Shown here: one piece after another, positions 29,744-38,517 of the stretch
How positions within the stretch are numbered: position 1 is the first letter of the stretch
Layout of the letters: every line of letters starts with the position of its first letter
NCBI GenBank assembly: GCA_030037895.1
Contig: JASHPW010000033.1
Location: forward strand, 1 to 53,708
DNA length: 53,708 bases
Origin: Xanthobacteraceae bacterium
GTDB taxonomy: Bacteria; Pseudomonadota; Alphaproteobacteria; Rhizobiales; Xanthobacteraceae
Reading direction: 5' to 3'
Translations under genes and position numbers: made by a program
The notes under the pieces: model-generated
Database searches by the model: none
Told to the model about the DNA's origin: nothing
What the model saw: only the letters and a program-made list of their open reading frames with translations

Positions 29744-29768
29744 AAGTATCTTTACCCGAAAGATACTT
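29744..29768. promoter_or_regulatory. operator-like inverted repeat
   Basis: A perfect AAGTATCTTT / AAAGATACTT inverted repeat with a 5-base spacer, about 25 bases upstream of the RHH-like start. Confidence 0.55.
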
Positions 29769-29887
29769 GCTATGGGAGTCAGAAAATGGCACTTCTTATG
29801 TGGGCGTGAGCGACACGGTGAATCTCCCAGCCGTAGCACGGCCGGTAACGGTCGGAGCGCCATGAGGGGGACAAGGGAGTCCCCTCC

Positions 29888-30367
29888 TCACGCTCTTTTC
29901 TTTTTTCTCAGATGATCCGTACCGCGCTCTAGCAACGCCGCGGCGTCAAGCTGCTCGCGAACCAATCGGCCGTCATTCCTCGCTCGTTTTAGCAATCGGC
30001 GGGCTTCCTTACGGTTGATGGCGTGGAAAGTCTCTACAAAAACCTCGGCATTGCGCGTGACCTTTAGAACAACAAAAAAGGCAACTGATTTTCCGGCAAC
30101 AGATCTCAACCACCAAAATTCAATAAAATTCGGCTCCCTTCCGCGCGCAAGGAAGCCGTGCAATAGAATCGACGGCATATGGAGATAGTGAGAGAAGTTG
30201 ATTTCGCCGTGACGTTGGCGAAGCTTCATCAATGTGTAGTCTGAAAACCAAATTGGCGTGCCAGGGGCGACACAAAGAAGTTTGGCGCAGGCGCGCTCTA
30301 GGCGACCGGCCTCAACGTTGCCGGTGTATAGCCCGGCCTGATAATTGGCGAGTGCAACGTCGTCCAT
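29888..30367 (-). CDS. candidate BECR-fold (phage-type) ribonuclease
   Basis: A 159-residue protein. The segment TPIWFSDYTLMKLRQRHGEI, then HYLHMPSILLHGFL and VVLKVTRNAEVFVETFHAINRKEARRLL, resembles the pattern of phage Barnase-EndoU-ColicinE5/D-RelE-like (PBECR) nucleases (W.S..T..K...H, a P..L helix and V.K.TR...V...TFH). The assignment is by pattern and not certain. It lies 69 bases downstream of the tRNA-His-like gene on the same strand, which is suggestive because colicin E5/D-type enzymes of this fold cut tRNA anticodon loops. No immunity partner is obvious. Confidence 0.5.
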   Translation of the reverse strand: MDDVALANYQAGLYTGNVEAGRLERACAKLLCVAPGTPIWFSDYTLMKLRQRHGEINFSHYLHMPSILLHGFLARGREPNFIEFWWLRSVAGKSVAFFVVLKVTRNAEVFVETFHAINRKEARRLLKRARNDGRLVREQLDAAALLERGTDHLRKKKRA

Positions 30368-30436
30368 GTTGGCGACATCCTCGTGCGCTCCTCAGCGGCA
30401 CAAACGGCCATATATGGCGGTAGTTCTTACGCGCAA

Positions 30437-30509
30437 TCGAGCGCGGGGGATTTGAACCCCCGACCTCTCGATTCACAATCGAGCGCTCTACCATTTGAGC
30501 TAGCGCCCT
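30437..30509 (-). tRNA. tRNA-His(GTG)-like gene inside transposon 2
   Basis: On the minus strand a cloverleaf forms: D-arm GCTC/GAGC, anticodon stem CTCGA/TCGAG with loop TTGTGAA (anticodon GTG at 30474-30476), T-arm GGGGG-TTCAAAT-CCCCC, and an acceptor stem with one G-T pair and an A1/G72 mismatch. Discriminator is A and no CCA is encoded. Canonical tRNA-His needs G-1 and usually C73 in bacteria, so charging by HisRS is uncertain. Confidence 0.8.
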
Positions 30510-30611
30510 ATAGAAGCGGGGGTAGCTATAGAAGGGCGCGCGACTAGCTAGTCAAACGCAAATTCAAGCTGAACACCTTCCGCGAGCTGCCTTGCTGCTT
30601 GGCGCTCCTGC

Positions 30612-31607
30612 TTACCCGGCCGCGGTGACGTGAGGTATCTTATAAGTCAGCCGTTTGCCGACAACGCCCTTCAGCGCGCGCGTCGCACGTGTCGTATCAT
30701 CAACGCCAAGCGCAATGCGGTTTGAATAACGAAAATCGAATTCAGCAAGATAGCGATGTAAGTGCTTTTCGCTGCAATGCTGATAGACGCCTTTCATGCC
30801 GCGCTTGAAAATCGAATAGTAGCCCTCGACCGTGTTGGTGTGGATCGTTGGGCCGCTTTCCGGATAGCGGACATATTCGTAATCCGTATGGTTCACGGTG
30901 TCGTGGCTCGCAACGCCAGTATGGCCCTGTAGGAACTTGTACCAGCTAGCCGCGTCGGTCATGACCGCGCTTTCGCGGTTCACGTTGGCGCGGATGATCG
31001 GAAGCAACTGGCCGAGCGTCGTTCCCTCGACATGGAATGAACGAGCAGAACCGCCACGCTCAACCAGCGTCAGCACCGTGCGGCCGTATTGGCCCATGCG
31101 GCCGCCAACCCGATAGAAGCGCTGGGGCGCGCCGGCAACGCGACCAAAGCCCGTTTCGTCGATTTCGACGGTTTTGCCCGTGCCGCCGAGCGGCGACAAG
31201 CTGCCGTCCCGCATGGCCTCGCGAATGCGATGCGAAAGGAACCAAGCCGCCTTGTAGGTGATCCCCAAGACGCGGTGGAGCTGGTGCGAGGAAATGCCCT
31301 TTTTGGAGCAGCAAAGCAGATAGACGGCTTGCAGCATCTTATGGAGCGGGATGCGGCCATGCTCGAAAACCGTGCCGACGGTCACACGGAACTGTTTGCG
31401 GCACTCCTTGGACTTGCATTTCCAAAGGCCGATCCGGGCCTGCCGCTTGCCCTCTACCCGTTCCGGAGTCTGCAGCTTGGTGGCGTTGCCGACCGTGCCG
31501 CAATGTGGGCAAACCGGGCCGTCCGGCCACAAAGTTTCCTCAAGGTATTCAAAGGCTTGCGCCTCGTTATGGAAGGCCGATTTCGTCAGTTTTGAAAGGG
31601 TCGGCAT
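30612..31607 (-). CDS. IS1595-family transposase (transposon 2)
   Basis: A 331-residue transposase with an N-terminal zinc ribbon (C33-PHC36 and C64/C69) and an ISXO2-like DDE domain: D150 in VEIDETGFG, D218 in MTDAASWY and E261 in HTNTVEGYYSIFKRG. It shares the fold but little sequence with the transposase at 25840-26808, so it belongs to another IS1595 subgroup. It lies 40 bases inside the right terminal repeat. Confidence 0.93.
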   Translation of the reverse strand: MPTLSKLTKSAFHNEAQAFEYLEETLWPDGPVCPHCGTVGNATKLQTPERVEGKRQARIGLWKCKSKECRKQFRVTVGTVFEHGRIPLHKMLQAVYLLCCSKKGISSHQLHRVLGITYKAAWFLSHRIREAMRDGSLSPLGGTGKTVEIDETGFGRVAGAPQRFYRVGGRMGQYGRTVLTLVERGGSARSFHVEGTTLGQLLPIIRANVNRESAVMTDAASWYKFLQGHTGVASHDTVNHTDYEYVRYPESGPTIHTNTVEGYYSIFKRGMKGVYQHCSEKHLHRYLAEFDFRYSNRIALGVDDTTRATRALKGVVGKRLTYKIPHVTAAG

Positions 31608-31647
31608 GGCTGATCTCCAATGAAATCAGCCTACTACATATCGGCGT

Positions 31648-31670
31648 GGTTTGCAAGAGGTATAATCGCC
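31648..31670. repeat. terminal inverted repeat, right (transposon 2)
   Basis: Partner of 28873-28895, followed by the second target copy AAGCATCA at 31671-31678. Confidence 0.92.
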
Positions 31671-31728
31671 AAGCATCATCAAGAACAATTCATGAACATA
31701 AGCCGGAAATTGCGAGGATTATAATCCT

Positions 31729-32691
31729 TCACGAGCCGCGGCGTGACTTCTCTTTGCGCTTTTCCTCGATCTTGTCCCAGATCAGCGCCGCGATGTCGGG
31801 GCCGCCGAAATTCTTCACCGCGCGGATGCCGGTTGGCGAGGTGACGTTGATCTCGGTGAGGAAGCCGCCGATTACGTCGATGCCGGCGAAGAGGAGGCCG
31901 CGCGCGCGCAGCGCCGGGCCGAGGCGGGCGCAGATGTCGCGCTCGCGCGCGGACAGCTCGGTCGCCTCGGGCACGCCGCCGCGCACCATGTTGGCGCGCA
32001 GGTCGTCGGCCGCCGGCACGCGGTTGACCGCGCCGGCGAACTCGCCGTCGACGAGGATGATGCGCTTGTCGCCGTCTCTTACCTCCGGCACGAATTTCTG
32101 CACCACCCACGGCTCGCGGGACATGGCGGCAAAGAGGTCGTAGAGGGAACCGAAATTGAGGTCGTCGCGCTTGAGCCGGAACACCGCCTGGCCGCCGAGG
32201 CCGTAAAGCGGCTTCATGACGATGTCGCCGTGCTCGGCGCGGAACGCTTTGATGGCGTCGAGGTCGCGGGTCACCAGCGTCGGCGGCATCAGGTCGGGAA
32301 ATTCGGTGACGAAGAGTTTTTCCGGCGCGTTGCGCACGTGGGTCGGATCGTTGACCACCAGGGTCCGCGGATGGATGCGATCGAGCAGGTGAGTCGTCGA
32401 GATATAGGCGAGGTCGAACGGCGGGTCCTGGCGCAGCAGCACCACGTCGAACGAGGACAGATCGACATGCCGGGCCTCGCCGAGCGTGACATGGTCGCCC
32501 GCGGCATCGCGCACCGCGAGCGGCCGCACCGCGGCCGACACCTTGCCCTCGCGCAGGACCAGCCGGTCGGGGGTGTAATAGGACAGCTTGTGCCCGCGGC
32601 GTTGTGCTTCCAGCAACAAAGCGAAGGTCGAATCGCCGCGGATATTGATCCGCTCGATCGGGTCCATTTGCACGGCGACGTTCAAGTGCAT
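31729..32691 (-). CDS. gshB: glutathione synthetase
   Basis: A 320-residue ATP-grasp enzyme joining gamma-glutamylcysteine and glycine. [30 protein letters not shown] opens the protein, [15 protein letters not shown] and [15 protein letters not shown] follow, and [21 protein letters not shown] is the C-terminal ATP-grasp signature. It is transcribed in the same direction as the broken comM, from which transposon 2 now separates it. Confidence 0.96.
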   Translation of the reverse strand: MHLNVAVQMDPIERINIRGDSTFALLLEAQRRGHKLSYYTPDRLVLREGKVSAAVRPLAVRDAAGDHVTLGEARHVDLSSFDVVLLRQDPPFDLAYISTTHLLDRIHPRTLVVNDPTHVRNAPEKLFVTEFPDLMPPTLVTRDLDAIKAFRAEHGDIVMKPLYGLGGQAVFRLKRDDLNFGSLYDLFAAMSREPWVVQKFVPEVRDGDKRIILVDGEFAGAVNRVPAADDLRANMVRGGVPEATELSARERDICARLGPALRARGLLFAGIDVIGGFLTEINVTSPTGIRAVKNFGGPDIAALIWDKIEEKRKEKSRRGS

Positions 32692-32786
32692 CTGTCGATT
32701 TGGCTCAAATGAACGAGGAGAGGGAACCTCTACGCAATTTTGCCGCCGGCGGCTACGGTGCCGGAGCGGCCTCGCCGCCGCGGCAT

Positions 32787-33206
32787 TCAGCGGCCGGTAT
32801 CGAAGGCGTTGACGATATGCCGCGGCATCCGGCCGGGCGCGACGAGGATGACGTCGAAGCGGATGTCGTGCTGCGCGTCGTCGGGGTGGTGAGCGAGCCA
32901 GAGTTCGGCTGCGGCGATGATGCGGCGCTTGGTGCGCTCGGTCACCGCTTCCGCCGCCTCGGCGACGCGCCCGCGCGCCTTGACCTCAACGAAGACGAGG
33001 GTGCGACGGCGGCGGGCGACGATGTCGATCTCGCCGAACGGCGTTTTCCAGCGTCGGGCCGCGATCCGGTAGCCCTTGGCGATGAGCAGCATGGCGGCAC
33101 GGCTTTCTGCCGAGAGCCCGAGCCGAAACGCGGCGACGCGTTCTTGGCGCGGGCGCGGCGCGGTCGGTCGGTCAAAGGGTCCGGCCGGTTCAGCGCGGCG
33201 CGGCAC
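32787..33206 (-). CDS. yraN: YraN/UPF0102 endonuclease-like protein
   Basis: A 139-residue protein: [40 protein letters not shown] with VFVEVKARG, the PD-(D/E)XK-type catalytic pattern of UPF0102. Function in DNA metabolism is inferred. I chose a GTG at 33206 overlapping the 3' end of rsmI by 17 bases; the long frame further upstream is an rsmI shadow. rsmI-yraN-gshB is a common gene order. Confidence 0.85.
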   Translation of the reverse strand: MPRRAEPAGPFDRPTAPRPRQERVAAFRLGLSAESRAAMLLIAKGYRIAARRWKTPFGEIDIVARRRRTLVFVEVKARGRVAEAAEAVTERTKRRIIAAAELWLAHHPDDAQHDIRFDVILVAPGRMPRHIVNAFDTGR

Positions 33207-34128
33207 GGCTTGCCTCGTTGGCGAGCGCGAGCGCGCGCTGATAAAGCTCCCGCCGCGGCAGTCCGGTCGCATCCGCCACTTCGCCGACGGCGTCCTTGAG
33301 CGAGCCTCGGGCCAGGGCCTGCCGCAGCAAGGCGTCCGCGTCGCCGACATCGGGTCGTTCCGCACGGTGCGCAGGCGCGACGACCAGGACGATCTCGCCG
33401 CGCACCTCGCTCGTGGTCGAGCTTTGGGCGAGCGTCGCCAAATCGCCGCGCCGAACCTCCTCATGGATCTTGGTAAGCTCGCGACAGAGCGCGGCCTCGC
33501 GCGGTCCGAGTTCGGCGGCGAGATCGGCGAGCGTCGCCGCGATCCGCGGCCCGGTTTCGAACAGGATGAGGGTTGCCGGAATGCGGGCGAGTTCGGCGAT
33601 GCGCGCGCGCCCCGCGGCGCGTTTGGCCGGCAGGAAGCCGGCAAAGAAGAATTGGTCGGTGGGCAGGCCGGCGACCGTGAGCGCCGCGAGCAGTGCCGAG
33701 GGGCCGGGCAACGCCGTGACGGCGTGGCCGGCTTCCTGCGCGGCCCGCACGAGCTTGTATCCGGGATCGGACACGAGCGGCGTGCCGGCATCCGAAACGA
33801 GCGCGATGGCGGCGCCTTCGGCGAGCCGCCGCAACAGCATCGGCCGCGCTTTGGCGGCATTGTGGTCGTGGTAGGGCGTCAGCGGGGTCGTGATGGCGTA
33901 ACGCGCCAACAACTTGCGGGTGACGCGCGTGTCCTCGCAGGCGATCAGATCGGCGCCCGCGAGCGCGGCCAGCGCGCGCACCGTGATGTCGCCCAGATTT
34001 CCGATCGGCGTCGCCACCACGTGCAGTCCGGGTGCGAGCCTCGCCACCTCGACCGAAAGGGTTCCGAGGACGTAGCGCCGCGGCGCGCGATCGTCCCGGC
34101 CAGGCGGCCTGTCATGCGCATTGTCCAT
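33190..34128 (-). CDS. rsmI: 16S rRNA 2'-O-ribose methyltransferase RsmI
   Basis: A roughly 312-residue SAM-dependent enzyme modifying C1402 of 16S r[40 protein letters not shown] and [21 protein letters not shown] are the family signatures. The start at 34128 ([10 protein letters not shown]) is preferred, though an in-frame ATG at 34206 would add 26 residues. It is divergent from the LpoA-like gene. Confidence 0.93.
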   Translation of the reverse strand: MDNAHDRPPGRDDRAPRRYVLGTLSVEVARLAPGLHVVATPIGNLGDITVRALAALAGADLIACEDTRVTRKLLARYAITTPLTPYHDHNAAKARPMLLRRLAEGAAIALVSDAGTPLVSDPGYKLVRAAQEAGHAVTALPGPSALLAALTVAGLPTDQFFFAGFLPAKRAAGRARIAELARIPATLILFETGPRIAATLADLAAELGPREAALCRELTKIHEEVRRGDLATLAQSSTTSEVRGEIVLVVAPAHRAERPDVGDADALLRQALARGSLKDAVGEVADATGLPRRELYQRALALANEASRAAPR

Positions 34129-34274
34129 CGAAGGCACTTTACCCCGCGGCGCGCCCGGGGGCAGGGCGGCGGGAGATTCCTTAATCTTTTTGGCTTGGTT
34201 AACCATTCGCCCCCAATATGTCAGATTGGCATTGCCGTATGTTGCCGGCGCTCAGGCCTTCAAGGAGAACCGCC

Positions 34275-35504
34275 GTGCCACCGGAAGTGCAGGTTCAGGA
34301 GTTGGCGACGGGGACGACGCGGCGCCGCTCGCTGGCGGGCTTGCTGGCCACGGCCGGTGCCCTTTTGACCGGCTGTTCCGGGGCTTCCAACTATTTCTCG
34401 TCGCTTCCGTATTTCTCCTCGACGCCGCCGCGGAGCGCGCCGACGGCGCCCGGCACGACAATCGGGACGGGCGAGGTCAAAGCCGGTCTTATCCTGCCGC
34501 TGTCGGCGAGCGGCAATGCCGGCGTTGCCGGACAGGCGATGCGCAACGCGGCGGAAATGGCGCTGAGCGAATTCAATTCTCCCAATATCCAGCTTCTCGT
34601 TAAGGACGATGGCGGCGGCGCCGAGCCGGCGCGGCAGGGGGCGCAACAGGCGCTCGATGCCGGTGCCGAGATCATCCTCGGGCCGTTGTTCGCGCAATCG
34701 GTCAGTCTCGTCGGGCAGGTGGCGCGGGCGCGCAACGTGCCGGTAATTGCCTTCTCGACCGACGCCAATGTCGCTTCAAACGGCGTCTATCTCCTGAGCT
34801 TTCTGCCGGAATCGGACGTCGAGCGCATCGTGCAATATGCGGCTTCGACCGGGAAGCACTCGTTTGCCGCGCTGGTGCCGGACAATCCCTATGGCACGGT
34901 GGTCGAGGCGGCGTTCAAGCAGGCCGTCGCGCGCGGCCGCGGCCAGATCGTCGCGCTCGAGCGCTACCCCCACGACAAGGGGGCCATGGCCGCACCGATC
35001 AAGAATGTCGCGCAAGCGGCCGGCCGCGCCGACGCCCTCTTTATTCCCGACGGCGGCGATGCCATACCGGACGTCGTCCAGGTGCTGGTCGCCAACGGCG
35101 TCAACACCAAGAAGATCCAGCTTCTCGGCACCGGCCTTTGGGACGACCAGCGCATTTTCTTGACGCCGGCGCTCGACGGCGGCTGGTACGCAGGGCCGGA
35201 TTCCACCGGCTTCCGCAATTTCGCCGCCCGCTATCGTGCGCGCTACAGGCAGGACCCGGCGCGCACGGCGACGCTCGCCTACGACGCGGTCGCGCTCGTC
35301 GCCGCACTGGTGAAGACGCAAGGCCCGCGACGATTCAGCGCGCCCGTCCTGACTAATCCGTCGGGCTTTACCGGCATTGACGGTCTGTTCCGCTTTCGTC
35401 CCGACGGGACCAACGAGCGCGGGCTCGCGGTGTTTCGCGTCACGCCCTCGGGCGCGCAGATCATCTCTCCGGCGCCGCACAGTTTCGGATCGTCGGCCAT
35501 TTAG
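34275..35504 (+). CDS. LpoA-like penicillin-binding protein activator lipoprotein
   Basis: A 409-residue precursor with a twin-Arg-containing basic start, a hydrophobic stretch and a lipobox ending LLTGC (lipid-anchored Cys), then a periplasmic-binding-protein type I domain (GEVKAGLILPLSASGNAGVAGQAMRNAAEMAL to FRFRPDGTNERGLAVFRV). Such proteins resemble LpoA, which activates peptidoglycan synthases, or amino-acid-binding proteins. I chose GTG at 34275 because AAGGAG lies at 34262-34267; in-frame ATGs at 34218 and 34239 are less well placed. Its stop codon TAG is the start of a dispersed repeat. Confidence 0.9.
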   Translation: MPPEVQVQELATGTTRRRSLAGLLATAGALLTGCSGASNYFSSLPYFSSTPPRSAPTAPGTTIGTGEVKAGLILPLSASGNAGVAGQAMRNAAEMALSEFNSPNIQLLVKDDGGGAEPARQGAQQALDAGAEIILGPLFAQSVSLVGQVARARNVPVIAFSTDANVASNGVYLLSFLPESDVERIVQYAASTGKHSFAALVPDNPYGTVVEAAFKQAVARGRGQIVALERYPHDKGAMAAPIKNVAQAAGRADALFIPDGGDAIPDVVQVLVANGVNTKKIQLLGTGLWDDQRIFLTPALDGGWYAGPDSTGFRNFAARYRARYRQDPARTATLAYDAVALVAALVKTQGPRRFSAPVLTNPSGFTGIDGLFRFRPDGTNERGLAVFRVTPSGAQIISPAPHSFGSSAI

Positions 35505-35574
35505 AGTATCCGGGAAAGCCTGCCCCGGACTTGATCCGGGGTGGCAACCGGTTTTCCGAAAAGATCATGCTCCA
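35502..35574 (+). repeat. dispersed palindromic repeat, copy C
   Basis: TAGAGTATCCGGGAAAGCC, CCCCGGACTTGATCCGGGG palindrome and CCGAAAAGATCATGCTCCA. The first TAG is the stop codon of the lipoprotein gene. Confidence 0.85.
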
Positions 35575-35625
35575 GGCTCATTGCGCGCAAAGCGAAGCAA
35601 GGCCGCTCGGCAAGGACCCCTCGTT

Positions 35626-36873
35626 TCAAGCCGCCAGGTCCGCCACCACCGCATCGAGCAGGGGAAAGCCAGACATGCTAACGCGCAGGCGTCCGGCCGC
35701 GGTCGTCTCGACAAGTCCGTGTTGGTGCAGCGCCGCGATGCGCGCCGGATCGAGCGGACGGCCCGCCAGCGCCGCATAACGCGACGGATCGACGCCCTCG
35801 GCGAGCCGCAGACCCATGAGCAGGAATTCGTCGGCCGTCTCCTCGCGCGTGAGCACGTCGTCGGTGACGAGTCCGTGCCCGTTCCGCTCGACGCGCGTGA
35901 GCCAGGTCTCCGGCCGTTTTTCGGTTGCGGTGGCGTGTCTGTCGCCGTCGATGTCGAGCCGGCCATGGGCGCCGGGCCCGACGCCGGCATATTCGTGCGC
36001 GCGCCAGTAGATGAGATTGTGCCGGCATTCGCCGCCCGGCCGCGCATGATTTGATATTTCATAGGCCGGCAGGCCGTGCGCGGCGCAAATGTCCTGAGTG
36101 GTGTCGTAAAGCGCGCGCGCGGTATCCTCGTCCGGCGTTTTGAGCTTGCCCGCCGCATGCAGCGCGGCGAACGGCGTGTCCGGCTCGATGGTCAACTGAT
36201 AGAGCGAGAGATGCTCGCCGGCCTCGGCGAGGGCGCGGCGCAGCTCGCCCGCCCATTGCCGCGGCGTCTGCCGCGGCCGCGCGTAGATGAGATCGAACGA
36301 ATAGCGGCCGAAAACGCCGCGGGCGACGGCGAGCGCATCGAGCGCTTCGCGCGCCGAATGCAGCCGTCCAAGCTCGGCGAGCGCGCGATCATCGAGCGCC
36401 TGCACGCCGAGCGAGACGCGGTTGATTCCGGCGGCACGATAGCCGCGGAAACGCCCGGCTTCGACGCTGGTCGGATTGGCCTCGAGCGTCACCTCGGCGT
36501 CGGGCGCGATGCGCCAGTTGCGCGCCACCGCGTCGATGAGGGCGGCGACCGTCGCTGGCAGCATCAGCGAGGGTGTGCCGCCGCCGAAGAAGATCGTGGA
36601 AACAATGCGGCCCGGCACCCGCGCGGCGGTCGCCTCGATCTCGGTGCTAAATGCACGCACGAAGCGCGCCTGGTCGATCGGCGCGCGGCGCACATGGCTG
36701 TTGAAGTCGCAATAGGGGCATTTCGACAGGCAGAACGGCCAGTGGATATAGACGCCGAAGGCTTTTTCTTCCTCTCGCGCTGGTCCGTTCTCTTGTCTTC
36801 CCCCTCCCGGGTCGCTTCGCGATCCGATCTCCGCCGCAAGCGGGGAAGGAAAAGAATTGTCACCGTCGCTCAA
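35626..36873 (-). CDS. hemW: HemW radical-SAM heme chaperone
   Basis: A 415-residue radical SAM protein. VYIHWPFCLSKCPYCDFNSH carries the CxxxCxxC cluster motif, with the extra Cys typical of the HemN-like family, followed by FFGGGTPSLM and the Glu-containing LEANPTSVE. HemW-type proteins bind and insert heme rather than oxidise coproporphyrinogen. No ATG lies near the start of homology; the best candidate is TTG at 36873, overlapping the rdgB stop by 14 bases, and this start is uncertain. The core match is strong. Confidence 0.92.
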   Translation of the reverse strand: MSDGDNSFPSPLAAEIGSRSDPGGGRQENGPAREEEKAFGVYIHWPFCLSKCPYCDFNSHVRRAPIDQARFVRAFSTEIEATAARVPGRIVSTIFFGGGTPSLMLPATVAALIDAVARNWRIAPDAEVTLEANPTSVEAGRFRGYRAAGINRVSLGVQALDDRALAELGRLHSAREALDALAVARGVFGRYSFDLIYARPRQTPRQWAGELRRALAEAGEHLSLYQLTIEPDTPFAALHAAGKLKTPDEDTARALYDTTQDICAAHGLPAYEISNHARPGGECRHNLIYWRAHEYAGVGPGAHGRLDIDGDRHATATEKRPETWLTRVERNGHGLVTDDVLTREETADEFLLMGLRLAEGVDPSRYAALAGRPLDPARIAALHQHGLVETTAAGRLRVSMSGFPLLDAVVADLAA

Positions 36874-37579
36874 GGCACGCCTCCGCGAGCTTGAGGAAGG
36901 CGCGGGCACGATGCGAGAGTCCGTTTCCGCGCGGCGGCAGGCCGTGCTTTTCTTCGCCCGACATTTCACCGAAGGTGCGGTTGTAACCGTCAGGCATGAA
37001 CATCTGGTCGTAGCCGAAAGCGTTCGGGCCGCGCGGCGGCCAGACGAGCGTGCCGTCGACGCGCCCCTCGAATTCCTCGACCCGGCCGTCCGGCCAGGCG
37101 ACGCAAAGCGCGGAGATAAAATGCGCCGTGCGGCGCGCGGGCGTGGTCGCGCCGCGCGCGCGCAGTTCTTCTTCGATCTTCTCCATGCCGCGCGCAAAAT
37201 CGCGGTTCGGCCCGGCCCAGCGCGCCGAGTGAATGCCGGGCGCGCCGCCGAGCGCGTCGACCGCGAGACCCGAATCGTCGGCCAAGGCCGGCAGGCCGGA
37301 CGCCCGGGCGGCGGCCTCAGCCTTGAGCCGCGCATTGCCGCGGAACGTCGTTGCGGTTTCTTCCGGTTCGTGAAGTCCCATTTCCCCCGCCGATATGGCC
37401 TCGACCCGGTACGGCGTCAGCAGTGCGCGCATTTCCATGAGCTTGCCGGAATTGTGCGTCGCGATCAGGAGGCGGCCGCGAACCGGACGACGGGCGACGG
37501 ACGGCGGAGGACGGATGGTCCCGCGAATTTTCGGCGATGCGTTTTCAGCCGATCTGTCGTCCGTCATCCGTCCTCCCAT
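36860..37579 (-). CDS. rdgB: XTP/dITP diphosphatase (RdgB)
   Basis: A 239-residue Ham1-family enzyme clearing ITP, dITP and XTP from the nucleotide pool. LLIATHNSGKLMEMRALL, ADDSGLAVDALGGAPGIHSARWAG, GYDQMFMPDGYNRTFGEMS and SHRARAFLKL are intact. The first 35 residues (MGGRMTDDRSAENASPKIRG and beyond) are unlike the family and are encoded by a palindromic repeat; the true start could lie within or after it. It lies between rph and hemW. Confidence 0.95.
   Translation of the reverse strand: MGGRMTDDRSAENASPKIRGTIRPPPSVARRPVRGRLLIATHNSGKLMEMRALLTPYRVEAISAGEMGLHEPEETATTFRGNARLKAEAAARASGLPALADDSGLAVDALGGAPGIHSARWAGPNRDFARGMEKIEEELRARGATTPARRTAHFISALCVAWPDGRVEEFEGRVDGTLVWPPRGPNAFGYDQMFMPDGYNRTFGEMSGEEKHGLPPRGNGLSHRARAFLKLAEACLERR
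37506..37576. repeat. palindromic element embedded in the rdgB 5' end
   Basis: GGAGGACGGATG (37506-37517) and its perfect reverse complement (37565-37576) flank the extension-coding stretch. The core GGAGGACGGA recurs at 50095-50160. Confidence 0.7.
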
Positions 37580-37585
37580 GCGCCG

Positions 37586-38299
37586 CTACATCACCGCCAA
37601 TTTCTGCAGGTCGATGAGCTTGGCCACGCCCTTGCGTGCGAGCGCAAGCAAGGTGGCGAACTGCTCCTCCGAGAACGGCGATTTTTCCGCGGTCGCCTGC
37701 ACCTCGACGATATGGCCGGAGCCGGTGAGAACGAAATTGGCGTCGGTCTCGGCCCGCGAATCTTCGGCATAATCGAGGTCGAGCACCGCGACCCCGGAAT
37801 ACACGCCGCAGGAGATCGCCGCGATATGGTCGCGCAAGACCTCCTGCTCGATCATTTGCCGCGTCTTCATCCAGGCGAGGCAGTCGTGAAGCGCGATCCA
37901 GGCGCCGGTGATCGAGGCGGTGCGGGTGCCGCCGTCGGCCTGGATGACGTCGCAGTCGATGGTGATCTGGCGCTCGCCGAGCGCCTTGAGATCGACCACC
38001 GAACGCAGGCTGCGCCCGATCAGCCGCTGGATTTCCACGGTGCGGCCGCTTTGCTTGCCGGCCGACGCCTCGCGGCGCGTGCGCTCCAGCGTGGCGCGCG
38101 GAAGCATGCCGTATTCGGCCGTGATCCAGCCGCGCGCCTGGCCTTTGAGCCAGGGCGGCAGGCGATCCTCCAGCGTCGCGGTGACCAGCACGTGGGTCTC
38201 GCCGAACTTCACGAAGCAGGAACCTTCGGCGAATTTCACCACGCCGCGCTCGAGCGAGATCGGGCGCAATTCATCGGGCTGTCGGCGGCTCGGCCGCAT
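37586..38299 (-). CDS. rph: RNase PH
   Basis: A 237-residue phosphorolytic 3' exoribonuclease trimming tRNA precursors. [20 protein letters not shown] is the usual start, with [42 protein letters not shown] and [23 protein letters not shown] following. The longer frame upstream is not homologous. It is divergent from hrcA, the normal Rhizobiales arrangement. Confidence 0.96.
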   Translation of the reverse strand: MRPSRRQPDELRPISLERGVVKFAEGSCFVKFGETHVLVTATLEDRLPPWLKGQARGWITAEYGMLPRATLERTRREASAGKQSGRTVEIQRLIGRSLRSVVDLKALGERQITIDCDVIQADGGTRTASITGAWIALHDCLAWMKTRQMIEQEVLRDHIAAISCGVYSGVAVLDLDYAEDSRAETDANFVLTGSGHIVEVQATAEKSPFSEEQFATLLALARKGVAKLIDLQKLAVM

Positions 38300-38517
38300 C
38301 GGGGTGTCTCCTGACGACGGCGCGTGGCGCCGCGCCAAGCCTGGCTGATCGTGGCCCAAGTCTTGTAGGATCGGGCGCCGCGACCGACAAGGGCGGAGGC
38401 TCCGGCGTTGCGCCAAAGGCCGCTCACATTCACTCGCGCCGTCGCGGCTTGCCGCCACGCCGACGCTTGAAAGAAGGGCTCAAGTGGACAAATCTGCTGC
38501 GAGGCGAGGAATTGACC

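Larger units (their letters stand above)
28873..31670 (-). mobile_element. IS1595-family transposon 2 with tRNA and nuclease-like cargo
   Basis: A 2798-bp element with 23-bp terminal inverted repeats (28873-28895 and 31648-31670; GGCGATTATA outward, TTGCAAACC inward; one mismatch) and a perfect 8-bp target duplication. It lies between comM and gshB. Cargo: a small ORF (+), two short minus-strand ORFs, a BECR-nuclease-like gene and a tRNA-His-like gene, all upstream of a transposase unlike that of transposon 1. No accessory element of this size is expected to need a tRNA for its own movement. Confidence 0.93.

Noticed and set aside
24150-31670. A prophage or integrative island at comM
   Set aside because: No integrase, phage structural genes or att sites; the two sets of terminal repeats and target duplications define two separate transposons.
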